Shown here one piece after another: positions 1 to 12,103 of a DNA stretch of 64,000 nucleotides (position 1 is its first letter; every line of letters begins with the position of its first letter). The stretch covers positions 1,860,001-1,924,000 of the forward strand of contig CP137324.1 of assembly GCA_033182465.1 (NCBI GenBank), in the 5' to 3' direction. This stretch comes from Sanghuangporus weigelae. Lineage: Eukaryota > Basidiomycota > Agaricomycetes > Hymenochaetales > Hymenochaetaceae. A program made the translations under genes and the position numbers. The notes beneath the pieces are model-generated. The model had not been told where the DNA came from. It searched no databases and saw only the letters and a list, made by a program, of their open reading frames with translations.

Positions 1-1433
1 TGAGGATTAAAGAGGTGAAGATGGTCCAGAATATGAATGCTAAGTGGATGTACTTCAGATAGACTTGCAACGGGTTCGATGAAGAGTCACCTACCCAGAT
101 ATAGGTCTACGACAAAGGAAAGCAGATCTCTATGGCTTCGGAGTGCACTGAGGAAGAAACTGATAGGGCCCAGAATATTTTGAGCCGGCGGTGGCGGGTC
201 CTCAGTGTTTGCCTTTTTGTTGTCGTTGTTGACGAGACTTTTCAGCTCAGTAGTTGAGCCATTCTCTACTGCATTGGAGTTTTGCGACTTATGTTCAATG
301 TTACTTGCGTAAGGTATCATTAGTTCACTTAATTCCATTGTTATACATGACGCTTTACATACGGTTGATCTGCAGTGTGGAGGTCTATGTGGCTGCTGGC
401 GCCAATGGTAATCTTTGCAAGTTTCTATTTAGAGGGCAAAGCTTTGTCGGGTCGAAATGCGAACGTTACCTCTAGATTTGCTTCCGCAAAAGTTAGTTCT
501 GTCACGGAGTCATAAAGAATGTCTGCAATGATGAGTCCCCATTCGAAAAAAGAGTAGTGTGTGTATGCTGTGATGCATGTCAGCATGTCTCGGAGGATAC
601 GGATAACTATTTATATACCTCCAGGAATCCGGTGAACCTTGTGTTGAATGAAGAAATATATCATAGGAATGATTGATCCAAAGAATCTGTGAACGATCTC
701 GCTTCAAAAGGCCAGCATCTGGAACGGACGGGAGAACATACATTGAGGCAAGGATAATCCTTAGGCACCTTTAGAATGACCATGTATGAGAAGGCCGACT
801 TTACTCACCGTCTTCGCCTTTGTCGTGTGCGCTCCTTTGGAGTACAAGCAATTCCAACCACCATCCAAGGTATATTGCACAAAATATAAGTAATCATGAG
901 AACATCATGGGCGTCGTGGTCATCGGTCGATGTAATGTACACCCAACCGCCGCAAGAAAGGGTACGAATGATACCAGTAATGAAGACTACCAGCGCGAGA
1001 GAGGAGCGCGTTCGTTGGACAAGATATTGCAATGTGCCCAATGCAAACCGAGGGCCTGGCATGAGACATATCAGTATCAGACTAAGCATTATATCCGATG
1101 ATGACGACACCCCACCAGAGTTCAATGCAATAAGTATCTGAAAGACGCTGCGTTCCGGATACCAGTCTCCAATCCTGCATTCAAGTCACTTCACCAAAAA
1201 TCCACGCATGCAGCCAGAAACACAACGTACGTTGCGGATACGGAAGGAAACCACTCCTGAGGATATCCTGCAATGCCATTCTTCACAATTTTCTTATAGT
1301 GAAACAAGCAGCCTAGGACAAACGCCGAGCCGAACGCGAGGAGACCTAGGATCGTATGGACACGCGCAATGTCGGACGCGCGGAGCCTGAGTATCGGCCG
1401 GTGTTGATGCTGTTGGCTCTGGACTGCCGACAT
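1..1433 (-). CDS. PGAP2 / CWH43 N-terminal-type GPI-lipid remodelling membrane protein (3' end outside window)
   Basis: Exons read on the minus strand: 1231-1433, 809-1174, 619-686, 470-567, one exon ending at 95 whose start I could not fix (somewhere below about 340), and <1-63. Joined, they give the family signature: [20 protein letters not shown], then [17 protein letters not shown] across intron 1, then [20 protein letters not shown] across introns 2-3, then [18 protein letters not shown]. These are hallmarks of the multi-pass Frag1/PGAP2 domain, which acts on GPI-anchor lipids in the ER/Golgi. In many fungi the domain is the N-terminal half of CWH43. The open frame still runs at base 1 ([17 protein letters not shown]), so a stand-alone PGAP2-like protein and a full CWH43 fusion cannot be told apart. 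The start at 1433 is the first Met before the first membrane segment. The gene shares an upstream region with no obvious partner; PRP18 ends 230 bp away. Confidence 0.85.
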
Positions 1434-1662
1434 TGTCGTTCATGTACAAAGCTGTTGGTGGTGATACAAGATGATACAGGCTACGCAGACGCAGAGATGG
1501 TTGGTTTTACTTAAGTATGATGTGGCGGGCGTGGCGGACATTCTCGGCATCATTCCGTAACAGCACAATGACATAAGAACAGAACATAAACAAATATTTG
1601 TGATAATGCCGACAAGATTGACTACAATGCTAACTACAGTACAAATGCACAAGATGAGGACT

Positions 1663-2961
1663 TTAGCCCATGAGTTGGGTAAGATCCTCGGGGGGATACT
1701 TCGTTTGAGAGAACGTGAGCAGTCTACGAATAAAACAGCTCATCAATATGTCTTTCAGAAGCCATGTTCGTATCATACATACCGTTTAAGACTTTGGATG
1801 TACTTCCGACTGACTTCATCGTTCAGTACGTGCGCCACCTGATCAGACGAAATCTTCTCTCGTGCAGATCGTTCGTGAATACTAGATTCGAAAGCAAGTG
1901 AACATACAGGACTTTCCTAAATATGATGGATCCAACTCACCCAACCATCGTCACTCCGATAGGCCAAGGTGCATTCCCGATTGAGAGCCGCAAGTACGCA
2001 TCGTTAGCCCTTTGGTACTGACGTTTCTGCATGTAGTGGACTATTTCCGTTACTCGAGCTAACACATCAGACGGAAGATTCTGAGCCGGAGCTGTAAGTA
2101 TAATGTTGTCCAGACCAAGAACATGAACCTACTCGTTGCCGGAGACTCTTGAAGAGAGGCTTTAGATACTGTGCCGACTGAACTTGCGTCGCAGCAGCAA
2201 GCTTTCCTTGCGTTGACTGCTTAATATGTTCAGGTCGTTCGTCCATGTACTCCGCCCATTCCCTCAGAGTCTTCTTCAGCGCATAATAAATCAGAGGATA
2301 TAACTTGTCTGGATCCGTCTTGATCAATTCGAGGTTGATCAGTGCAGCTCCAGATGTATCTGCCTCTTCTTTGCTCTTCGTGTCTACCTCCTTTCCTTTC
2401 GCCTTCGCCTCAAGTTCCTTGATCTCAACATTCTCCAATGCTTTCCTAAAGTCGTTCTGTCCACCATGTCGATCGTGTCCTTTCTCCTCAATGAGTTCCA
2501 GAGCTCGCAGCCGTAAACGACGTTCTCTATCGCTCTCGCCAAACAGACGGATAGGCTGACCCTTTGCTCGTAACCGCCTGATAGCCTCTTCATTCGAGAT
2601 GTTAAAGCCACTAGTCTCGGGTGCAGGAGAAGCTGAGCTCCGCGCAGAAGCCGAAGACTCTGGCACTGGTGAGTTAGAGAAAGCTCGCGCAGTCTGTTCT
2701 CGATTTCATCTCAGTACTCTCGTGCGAAGATAGTCGGCGAAAAGTACTTACTTTCACCCTCTCCTTAGCCTCAGTGGCTTCCCTTTCGTTCTGTTCCTGC
2801 TCGCGCTTTTTCTTCTCTTTTTCTTCCTTCTCCTTTCGCTCTTGTTCAGCCTTCAGCTTCTCCAGCTCGCCACGTCTCAAGTATTTGGTTGGCCGAGGCA
2901 CTTCTTCTGCAGTAAGTTTACGCTTCACCGCAATTTCTGCTTTCAAAGCATCGAGTGACAT
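1663..2961 (-). CDS. PRP18: Pre-mRNA splicing factor Prp18
   Basis: Five exons: 2752-2961, 2129-2693, 1941-2091, 1783-1881 and 1663-1723, giving about 361 aa in frame. The N-terminus is a lysine/glutamate-rich coil ([15 protein letters not shown]), followed by the splicing-factor motif [20 protein letters not shown] shared with Prp4. The C-terminal Prp18 domain contains [24 protein letters not shown]-type [20 protein letters not shown], and ends in [11 protein letters not shown]. Prp18 acts with Slu7 in the second step of splicing in the nucleus. Intron 2 (about 2092-2128) would be only 37 bp if the donor is the one that keeps frame, so that junction is the least certain part. The gene is divergent from COX12, with 216 bp between the start codons. 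Confidence 0.93.
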
Positions 2962-3177
2962 GTCGAGCTAAGCTAGCAATAGGGAATTCTTAAAAGCAAA
3001 GACTGACTGAGATAGCTCTGTCTGTGACTGTGACTTCGCTCGTGATCAGACTTGATCGACGCCCACGTGACTGATATCCGTAAAATGCCGCATTTGATTC
3101 GGAGAGAATCGTTGAGGATTCGCTAGCCATCCATCTAGCCTCAAGCTCTCGACATCACCGCCATCGTTGAGTTCACC

Positions 3178-3686
3178 ATGTCTGAAGCCACTGCTGAAAG
3201 CCCTCTCGAGAGGTACGCTTTTGCCAATATAACCTCAATGAGTTTTCACTGACCTGATCTTCAGCAAATACGTTCTTCAGACCGCCGGCTTTGACGGTAG
3301 GCAGGGTGCAACGGCGTCGTTCACTTGCTGATGGCCTTTGTGTCCCGTAGCGCGGTTTCCTAACACAAACCAGACCAGGCACTGTTTCCAGAACTATACC
3401 GACTACTTCAAATGCATTGCTGCCAAGGGTGAAGACTTCGCACCGTGCAAGCAGTTCAAGCGTGCCTACAACTCTCTTTGCCCTAGTACGTCGCGTCAAT
3501 TCTCTATCTTCTTACCATCCGTTAAATATATGTCATCTGCAATGGTGCATATCAGATGAATGGGTATGTTTCCAAATGCTTGCGACATAACCAAGGATTT
3601 TTGATTGATGATTTATTCGTCTTCAGATCTCGAAGTGGGATGAGCAGCGCGATAATGGCACCTTCCCGGCGTCCCTTGAGCCCTGA
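3178..3686 (+). CDS. COX12: Cytochrome c oxidase subunit VIb (Cox12 / COX6B)
   Basis: Exons 3178-3212, 3265-3296, 3351-3485, 3556-3563 and 3627-3686 join to 89 aa beginning MSEATAESPLESKYVLQTAG. The CHCH fold is visible as CFQNYTDYFKC (CX9C) and CKQFKRAYNSLC (CX10C). The protein ends ISKWDEQRDNGTFPASLEP, typical of the family. It is a small subunit of complex IV on the intermembrane-space face of the mitochondrial inner membrane, imported by the Mia40 disulfide relay. The fourth exon is a microexon of 8 nt (ATGAATGG). It supplies the Asn-Glu-Trp of CPNEW, and without it the conserved Trp is lost and the frame breaks. The gene is divergently arranged with PRP18. Confidence 0.93.
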
Positions 3687-4085
3687 AATCCGAAGCGACA
3701 AGCTTTTGTAGGAGAAACCTGAAGGATAACAGGCGTAGCAGGTTGCCAGTAAACACAAGGATGGGGTGAAACTGTCAATATAAACTGTCCAAGTAATTTC
3801 AATGCGCAAGGTCATGTCCACCTTCAAAACAAACCAACTTCTTGTTTTCACCGTTTCCATTACATAAATTACTTCAAGTCTGTCTAGTAAACACCGAAAG
3901 TGAAGTGATCTGTTCAGTTTCGATTATGTAAGCATCATTTCTTTCCTGTGCTCAGTCACACGGCGCTCGACTCGCGTCGACGACGACGAACTCGCCTTGA
4001 AATCACTTCTCGTACATCCCTGAGGCCATATACTCGTATATCTCACGAAATTTCGGATATCTTTGTTTTAGTCTGGTAGTCGACC
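3687..4085. other. Intergenic, COX12 3' end to SNP1 start
   Basis: About 400 bp holding the COX12 3' UTR and the SNP1 promoter. The part just before the SNP1 start codon (about 4040-4085) is pyrimidine-rich with a short 'gtagtcgacc' leader. A reading frame on the opposite strand (3552-3860) overlaps COX12 and has no recognisable features. Confidence 0.5.
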
Positions 4086-5555
4086 ATGCCTGGCACACAT
4101 CTATTACCCCCTAATCTCCTTAAACTTTTCGCACCTCGTCCACCTCTTCCTTACATCCGTCCAGCAGGCAAAGATCCAGATCGTATCCGTTCAAAGAATG
4201 TAGATGGAGTAGCAGGCCTGCTCGCTCAGCTGAAGGAACAAAGCACGCAAGAACTGATTGATGCAGGCAACCAGGAACTGCCAGAGGGCATGGAGGAAGG
4301 CGAAGAGCCTGTCTTCACTCATACAGAGGAGACACAGCGACAAATTGCAAGGGAAGAAAGGAAAAAGGCAAAGGAGGACAGATTCAAAGAAGCCAAGGAG
4401 TTATGTGCGTTTGATTCTCGTTTTGTTTCGTTTTGAAAACCAATTCAACTGACTTTGTTTTTGTCGTATACTCAGACAAGCCATCGGAGGATCCGCAAGC
4501 AGTCGGTGACCCGTACAAGACTCTATTCGTTGCTCGTCTCGTAGGTATCTTCGTTGTGTTTTGTGTCCTGCTCTGCTAATGTGTTCTCGATCGCAGAGTA
4601 AGCAGGCAAAAGAGGCTGACTTACGCAGGGTATTTGACGCTTATGGCGTTATCGAGAGAACACGGATAGTTCGTGACAAAAGGGGTAAAAATCGAGGATA
4701 TGCTTTCATCGTCTACGAGCGAGAACGTGATATGAAAGGTATACATTAGATCACTAATCACCACCTGAAGTCGTCTCTACTTCAGGAAGAAACAGTTACT
4801 AAACTGATTTTATAACAGCTGCTTATAAAGAGTCAAATGGATCGTATATTCTTGACAAGCGTATTCTTGTTGATGTAGAACGTGGTCGAACGGTGCGGGG
4901 CTGGAAGCCGCGTCGCCTTGGTGGAGGGCTCGGTGGTCGACCCAAGCCTGAACCTCACCTTCCTGTTGCCGCCGCTCCTCCGCCTCGTGCTGCCGGTGGA
5001 TTTAGAGGTGGAGGAGGCGGTGGTTTCCGAGGGGGACGTGGTGGTTATGGTGGTGGCCGTGGCGGAGGATTTGCCGATAGAGGCTCCGATCGAGGTTACG
5101 GTGGAAGAGGTGGAGGAGGTGGCTTCCGTGGTGGAGGACCTCCTCGAGACTTCGGGCCTCGGGACGACGGGTATGGAGGCAGAGGCGGAGGACCTCCAGG
5201 TGGTTATGGGGGTGACGGTGGCTATCGGTAAGTTCCTTTGTTCGTTCGACTCCTCTCTGTTTTTATGCGGGGATTCGCACACACAAACATCACTCAATGC
5301 ATTGCATCGTGAAAAATTTCTTATCTACCTGTTCTATTTCTTTCTCGCGATCTGTCGCCCTTACTGATCTTGTCTTCATCGAAATACAGTGGCCGTGGCG
5401 CTGGTATCGGATATCAAGGCGGATTCTCAGGCGGCCATGCAAATGGGTATGGTCCTCTGGGTCGTGGTGGTGGTGGATATGGTCCACCGTCCGGTGGGTA
5501 CAAGAGGGACGGCGGTGGGTATGATGTCCGAGATGCCAAACGTCCTCGCTATTGA
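4086..5555 (+). CDS. SNP1: U1 snRNP 70 kDa protein (U1-70K / Snp1)
   Basis: Exons 4086-4404, 4476-4540, 4597-4738, 4819-5227 and 5390-5555 give 366 aa. The start [20 protein letters not shown] is the conserved U1-70K N-terminus that contacts U1 snRNP. A helix rich in Glu/Lys (about residues 75-105) precedes an RRM with RNP2 LFVARL and RNP1-type RGYAFIVYE, followed by [20 protein letters not shown], a family hallmark directly after the RRM. The tail is a long Gly/Arg-rich (RGG) region (about residues 210-366) instead of the RE/RS repeats of animal U1-70K. The role is 5' splice-site recognition through U1 stem-loop I. An intron interrupts the RGG tail at 5228-5389. Confidence 0.94.
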
Positions 5556-8419
5556 GTGCTCTCGTTGGATCGAGAAGAAGCGAAAGATTTACGATTTTTT
5601 TTTTCACTCTTCTCGTTCTATCCTGTTTGCTGATCTAGGCAGACTCTCTACTGCTCCCCTTGCACGTGCAACCATGCATCATCATCATGTCTCAAATGGA
5701 CTTGGTAGGCACATTTTGTTGTTCCAAACTCCATGTCGAGGCATGTAAGTGTAAATCTCCTTTTCTCTTATCCTTTCCCATCCCATGCCCCATTTTATTG
5801 TTGTTGCCTTCGGTCTTTTTATGTTGCGTAAGTATCAACAATCAAGGTAATACACGTTGGATTCCGGGAAAGAGAGGCAAGTATAAATTATGTATTGTAA
5901 CCTAAAAGCAACTTCGCAGGGCAGAAGGATAAGAACCGGCGATCTGATATGAGCGCGACTGTTTGCATCGTTCATTCTACGCTGGTCGGTGATGATCGGT
6001 TAGGTCTGGTGCTCCAGCATCATTTCCACGTAGTTTGTGACATCCGAGTATGCGCTCAAAAATCAAGAACAAAACTTCCAGACGTAAGTTGCCACAGGTA
6101 GGTCTCCGGATGAATCAACTTCAATTACCAGAATAATGCTTTTGGTACACTTCTAACACCTTTAGCAAACACTTGTAATCAACGTATATCCAGTCCAGTT
6201 TTCGAATTGGCAGCCATAAAGGTGAAGCCACCGTTGCTGATCTGATCTGTAGTAGCCTTTTGAAGTGATTTAACATCATTTGTTCATATTTTGCTTATGC
6301 GACTTTCTCTGTCTGATCATTTTCAAAAGATCCTTCGCCTTTTGTCTTGTCCTGTCCTCATAAATCGCATACCGCAGTGAGTCGAGATCGCAACTAGAAG
6401 GCAATATGTACATATTCTGCAGTGACTCGCCGTGCAGAGCAACATATGTTGCTGCATGTCGTCGGTCTTTACGTAGAAGGAAAGAAGAATGATCCTGATG
6501 AGATCACGGAGATAGACAAGACAATGAGTGTCTGATTCTGAATGGAGAAAAGTCTCATCTCGTCCCGCCAGCCCAGCCACGCTCGGCCAGCATGTACACC
6601 AATTGGCCAAACCGGAAAAAATCCGGCCGCTTTCTCACAGCAGTTCCATCCTGAGGAAGCGCATCGATAGGTCAGTCAATCCGTGCGCGTAATACTGACG
6701 AGCCTCCATCGAACCAAATGGGTCATGCATTTTTTTTAAGGAACGGTCGGTAAACGGACGGGTATAACGACGGGTGTAACCAAGGACCATCATAGGGCTA
6801 TGGTCCATGGAGACCGTTCTCCCATGTTCTGTAGTCCACCTTCCTTACTCGTTCCTCGATCTGATGATACAACAGCGGTCGCCCGAACAAAACAAACAGA
6901 GCTAAATATGAGTTCTGACGAGTGGGGACTGTGCGGGCCGTTGTGTACCAGAAAGGGAGCCTTCTCCCTGTGGAACGGGCCCCGGCTCGCGTGTTTTCTT
7001 GTGTGTTTCAGACTCCCAAACTCGATTTTCAGGGGACTCGCAGACCCTGGTCTGTTCAATTCTTTCGTCTTGGCGGAGTAACCCGGTCTCCGTGCTGCTA
7101 GTCGTGTCACAATGAGCGTCACTAACTCAGTTCTCTTCTTTCTTGTCATGTTGATACAGCAGGATTGACCATCTTGACCGTATCCTATGTCTCCACAGAG
7201 ACGCGCAGAATCTTTATTTATTGGCTTGACCACGCCATCTTCATTGCCATCGCGGGCGAGAGCCTGTGAGCATGAACATCGAGCATTGCCCGTTCTGTGA
7301 CGTCCGCGTGTCCTAACAACACGCGACCGTCTCGTCTCTTCGTTTCGCACCCGTCTCTGTTGCCGGTGCCTGACGAAGAAAAGGGGCTCCTGACCAGACG
7401 ATCACGGAAGGCTTTACGCAGCTCTTCCTGTTCTGGGTTTTTCTCAACCGAAAAGATCAGATCTCAAAGGCCCTGCTTACTCTGCGCCCCCCTGGCACAT
7501 ACACGTATTTTTTTATTTCGGCCACATATCCAGAATCAGATCAAGCCCTCACAGTACCCGCACCCTTGTTCCGACTCGGTCCATGATCATGGCTCATCTG
7601 AACTTACGAGTCACCATATCGTCATCCCCGGCATACGGCTGCAGAAGGTTTCAAGCCTCCTGCCTGCCTTACAACTTAAGTCATCGCCAGCGTCAGCAGT
7701 CTGCACCGATACATATAGCACAGTATGTCCCTCCGCTCCCGGCAGAGGTCCTCCTAGAACCCTCTTCCAGTAGGCAACCAGAAGCTTTTTCCGTTTTCCC
7801 CGTTACCTTGCCACTAGCCCGCGACCTTAACCGCACGCGAGGGCGGTCTGATCGGCTCTACTTCTGTCTCCGGTAACGGAGCAACGGGTAAGCCTACAAA
7901 GCTTAAACCACTCTCTACCTCAGTTGACCTTTTTCTCCCCTCACCCTCATCTCTTGTCTCTCCTGCCTCTCGCTCCTCCACTCCCCCCGGTTATCCCCGC
8001 TATTATCTATCTCGTGTTCTCGGCGTACACACACTCGTTTATCACGCTCGCTCTCATTCGCTTTCTCAACACATTCATTGTTCAATTCTGTCGCTCTTTG
8101 ATCTGCGCTCTCTTTTTCTTCTCTCATTCTTGTCTCGTTTGTGACACGCTTGACGCCAACACGCCTAATACTACTCCGCATTGTTTTCGTTTGTCACATA
8201 CGTGTCGCGTTTGCAATTCCGAATTTGAACATTCGCGTCGTCATATCCCGGCTGCGCCGATTCATCACAGATCGTGACCTCTATCAAGATAGACATCCTA
8301 TAAAGCCGTACTCGTCTTATCCGCGTGAACGCGCCTAACCCTGGCTCTGTTCGCACCTCCGCGTATTCAATCTGGCGGCCACTCTTCTGACTAATTACGT
8401 TTCTTGGGACCTCCTAGGT
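5556..8419. other. Long gene-free stretch upstream of the homeodomain gene
   Basis: About 2.9 kb. The first part is SNP1 3' UTR. The rest has only spurious frames: one of 186 codons on the minus strand at 6790-7350 and one of 158 codons on the plus strand at 7297-7773, neither with recognisable motifs. From about 7900 to 8150 the plus strand is strongly pyrimidine-rich (runs of C and T), as in promoter or leader DNA of fungal regulatory genes. I take most of this as the regulatory region and untranslated leader of the homeodomain gene; no RNA gene was recognised. Confidence 0.5.
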
Positions 8420-10425
8420 ATGGAGGGTGCGTCTCCGTTTTGGTATTCTGCTGCGCTGCATCCTTAAATTTATTATCCACTTGCCTTCTACAGCCAAGGA
8501 CTCGCTATTTTCCATCGACAGCCCTCCCGGATTTCGTAGCCGCGCCAAGCTTCCCCACCTTAGCCTTGACTCCTCGTCTAAATACGGCATTGGTGAAGAT
8601 ATAGCTCTGGTGACCGAAGACTCAGCATCTTCGCCTAGTGCTTCTATGTCCCCTACGACGCCTGGGGATGTGCCACTTTCGGCCCTGACGGATTCTCAGC
8701 CGGACTCTCCGACTAAGGATGATGAGAAAAAGCAGACTGCGACTGAACCTCGATCTGCTACGGCGACCTCTTCCTCTTCGAAGAGTAGGACCGGGGAGCC
8801 CCGAGAGAAGCGCAAGAGATCGCGCGTTACCCCCGAACAGCTTACGCATCTCGAACGCTTTTTCGCAGCGGACAGGAGTCCGACAGCAGCGCGCCGTAAG
8901 GAGATCTCAGAGCTCTTGGGCATGCAAGAGCGGCAAACGCAGATTTGGTTCCAGAATAGGTGAGTGCATCCGCAGTCTCGAACGTCGTTGTCATGGATAT
9001 TGATTACGTTTTTTCACCTTGCCGAAACTAGACGCGCAAAGGCGAAGCTTTTGGACGGCAAAAAGTCTAGATACCTTGGGAATGAATGGTCCGACACTCC
9101 GCCCGACACCCCGCCGCAGCTTAGCGCCGGATTCGAGGCCGACCTACACGGTCTTATACACGAAGATCATCGTAAGTCTGAAGATAGATATATGAACGCA
9201 TTTTCCTGATTCTTTAATTTCTTCAGCGATCTCTATAATCCCTTGTACCGATCTATCCATCGGTTCGTGGAGACGTATTGCTACCGGAAAACATGATCTT
9301 GTCGCATACGTTTGCGAGGCCAAACGCTGCTTGACCTGGTTCATCCACTCCGCGGGATACGGATTTAAAATGGAGATACCTTTTGAAATTATCACGCATA
9401 CGGAATTTCGCAATGCGTCCCCTGGAGAGGGACTTACGTCTTTCCATCTTTCTCAGCCTCCAAACTTTTACCTCGAACACATCGCGTCACCTCGCTCAGC
9501 TGGTGGACTTGGTGGCGGAATCGTAAAGATGTGGAAGAAATGCTCCGACTGGACGGAAGGGACGCAGGCTTCACAAATCCTGCGTCACGACCTCGTCGGT
9601 TCTGCCGTACAGCTTGCACATGTCTTGAGTGACCTTCGGGAATATCGTCAACGGTCTAGTATATCTCTTTTGAGCCCATCGGCTTACAGTTCAAGCGACA
9701 TGCTCGGCACACCAACATCTGCATCGCCTACAACGATGCAGATTCCCCAGCCCCCTTTCGCAAGCCTGCAGAGCAATGCTTTCTCTCAAAGGCCGTCTTT
9801 CATGGGCCATTCACGGAAGCGATCGAACTCCGGGCCGCCTGCTCTCACGCGAATGGCTCCCTCTTCATACATAGAGACTACTACGTCGGCAAGCCCGGTG
9901 GCCGAGTCTGTTACGTCCCACCCGTACTCAGCAGGGTATACATCAACTTCGTTCAACCGGCCATCTCAGCTGCCTTCATACCCGTACGGACAGCGAGTAA
10001 TCTCTGACTACATGCCGGGTTCGATGCATACGTCGTTCCAACAGACTATCCATGAGCAGAGCATACCTGATTATAGCAGCATTCCCATCTCTCATGGTGC
10101 ATCTCAGCGGCCCTTTTCTTCCGGCCCTACGACGACGCAATTTTTCCCGACCGGCGAGCGGAATACGTCACCTCTGCAAGCTGGACTCCGGCAGAGTTCT
10201 ACTATTCAGTCTCCACATGGATTGTCACCATCCCCTCCTCTTATTTCTCAGCCTTACGGCACGGATCCATCGATGGGCTTACAAGGCTTATCCTACATGG
10301 GTCCAGGCGAGTCCCAAGGTCAGGGATCTCGTAGTAGCCCGAGTCACGATCAAAACTCGCTTGCGGGTCGTTTTGGGACTGCGTCCTCTTCCTCAGATAT
10401 CCTCTCACCGCCGCCACCAATGTGA
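8420..10425 (+). CDS. Homeodomain transcription factor, fungal Phx1-type
   Basis: Exons 8420-8426, 8494-8959, 9032-9171 and 9227-10425 give 603 aa. The first coding exon is only 7 nt (ATGGAGG, donor GTGCGT). It joins in frame to give MEAKDSLFSIDSPPGF; no other in-frame ATG exists before residue about 53. The homeodomain (about residues 104-163) has KRKRSRVTPEQLTHLERFF, a helix-2 region and recognition helix QTQIWFQNRRAKAK, split by intron 2 inside WFQNR/R. Downstream is the second conserved block of fungal Phx1-like factors: SIIPCTDLSIGSWRRIATGK, KHDLVAYVCEAKRCLTWFIH and GYGFKMEIPFEII (about residues 205-265). The rest is Ser/Pro/Gln-rich, typical of activation or regulatory regions. In mushroom-forming fungi, related factors (for example Hom2 of Schizophyllum) control colony and fruit-body development; orthology here is inference. 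Confidence 0.88.
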
Positions 10426-12103
10426 ATGGTGGAATTTTCAGCTCGAGGAGCGGTTCAAGATCCGAAGAAGTCGGCTCTATTTCCTCATTGTGCACACACT
10501 TACATCATCAATTCCTTATCGTGCGCGCATATCCGTATACCCTCAGTTACCTGTTGGTCTCTTGTTTTGCTCTCTTTGTTGTCCTCGTGGTTCCGTCGTT
10601 CAGAGCAACGGTCTCGGCTTTTTTCTCGCCTTCTGTCTTGTGATATACAGCTCCCCCCCTTTTTTTCTCGTTGTTCACTTGTCTAATCTCTGTCTCACGC
10701 CGCAATTGGTCGTCAGAATCGATCGCTCCTTTGATACCAATATGTGTTGATCACCACTCCTGTAGCCAACAGTTCTCTTGTTTTTCTCGTAGTATACCTG
10801 GTCCTATTGTTTCGACATGCGAAACACACTGAAATAAAGTCGAATACAGCTTAAACAACCGCTTGCTTCCCCGCGAATATGTTAATCTTTAGAGTCGGTC
10901 ACCGCTAATTGCGATCAAAATATAAGTTCTAAATATTGTACCCAGGATGCTGAAAGAGGTATGGTCCAGAAGGCGTTGCCACGCTAACGAGGTGCGCCCA
11001 GGGCGCTTCTCTCATGACCGACACGCTTCACATGTACGCTAATCGATCGACAGTAATACATATAAAATATACGGAGCCTGTCTGATGGTGCCTCGATCCC
11101 CATCCGCGAGTAGGCGGCTCCATTATATAGATTAACAAAAAGTATTTATGACGCTAAAACTATCGTATATAAACATGATTTTATTTTACATATTCATCCC
11201 GTCTCCACCACCTCCTTCAGCTTTCCACGCCAGTACTCCAGCAGACACGAGTCGAGGGTGATGATGGCATCTCGGCGAGAAAGACACGATAGAAGGGAAA
11301 TTGTGCCAAACATAGAGATAATCGTCGCATTACTAGCGACTCTTCTCCTTCTTTGAGGAATTTTTAGCCGGTCCCACCGCATCGGACGGACTTTGGAGGC
11401 ACAAGATGCAAGAGGCGTAAAAGCGACCGCCTCTTCCTTGCATGCAGACGAGCTAGGTGTTGGCATGTGATATATTTAGGATACGGAGCAGGCGCTTTGA
11501 GAAAAGGAAGCTCCTGGATCGGAAAGTCATTAGTGCCGAGACCGGAGCTTTGAGGCAACGAGTATTCCAAGTGCTCGAGAAAGTCGGAAGCGATCTTGCA
11601 TTACACAGTACTGACTTGCATCAGGGTGAGATGAATTCTCCGAACAATACATCCGTGTACTTCATAGGGTCATCCGAACAACGATGGATATGCGACACAG
11701 CGAGAAGGGCACCGAAACGTGGAAAAGATACGGTCCGTGCAGGCGGTGCCGCTGATTGAAATGAAATACCGTACGTTTGTTTGTTTGACAAATCGGATGC
11801 AGGATGATCGTCGTTCTGCGAAAGGAACCGAGCATTTTGAACTGTAGTGTAGTGGTGAGAACTAGGGATTGCGGGGAAGTCCAGATAAGGCACATGAAAC
11901 CTGGCGTGAACATCTTATTTTCGCCAGTCGAACAACGACGATCGAAGCTCTCGACATGGTGATTTCGGTGATGTCGCTTGGAAACAAGATCCACTTTTAT
12001 TTTGGACTTCGCAATAAATGAATGGCTCGGGCGTCCTAACGCGTTGGACAAGTGAGTAACAAATAACAGTTAGCAGATGTCCGTGGCAGGAGGAATACGT
12101 GAA
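10426..12103. other. Intergenic stretch with an unresolved possible minus-strand gene
   Basis: About 1.7 kb between the homeodomain gene and RRP41. The first 700 bp are pyrimidine-rich 3' UTR followed by AT-rich DNA. Between 11194 and 11893 several adjacent minus-strand frames could be exons of one small gene. One ends ISMFGTISLLSCLS...VVETG at 11194, one contains FPIQELPFLKAPAPYPKYIT at 11364-11570, and one begins MPYLDFPAIPSSHHYTT at 11893. I could not join them with convincing splice sites and recognise no family, so no CDS is called. Confidence 0.3.

Noticed and set aside
6790-7350. 186-codon minus-strand open frame upstream of the homeodomain gene
   Set aside because: No recognisable motif, composition like random translation (Arg/Ser/Gly rich), and it lies in presumed promoter DNA with another long frame overlapping on the other strand.
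7297-7773. 158-codon plus-strand frame
   Set aside because: Translation of pyrimidine-rich leader DNA gives Ser/Pro/His-rich sequence; no family, no plausible neighbours or splice links.
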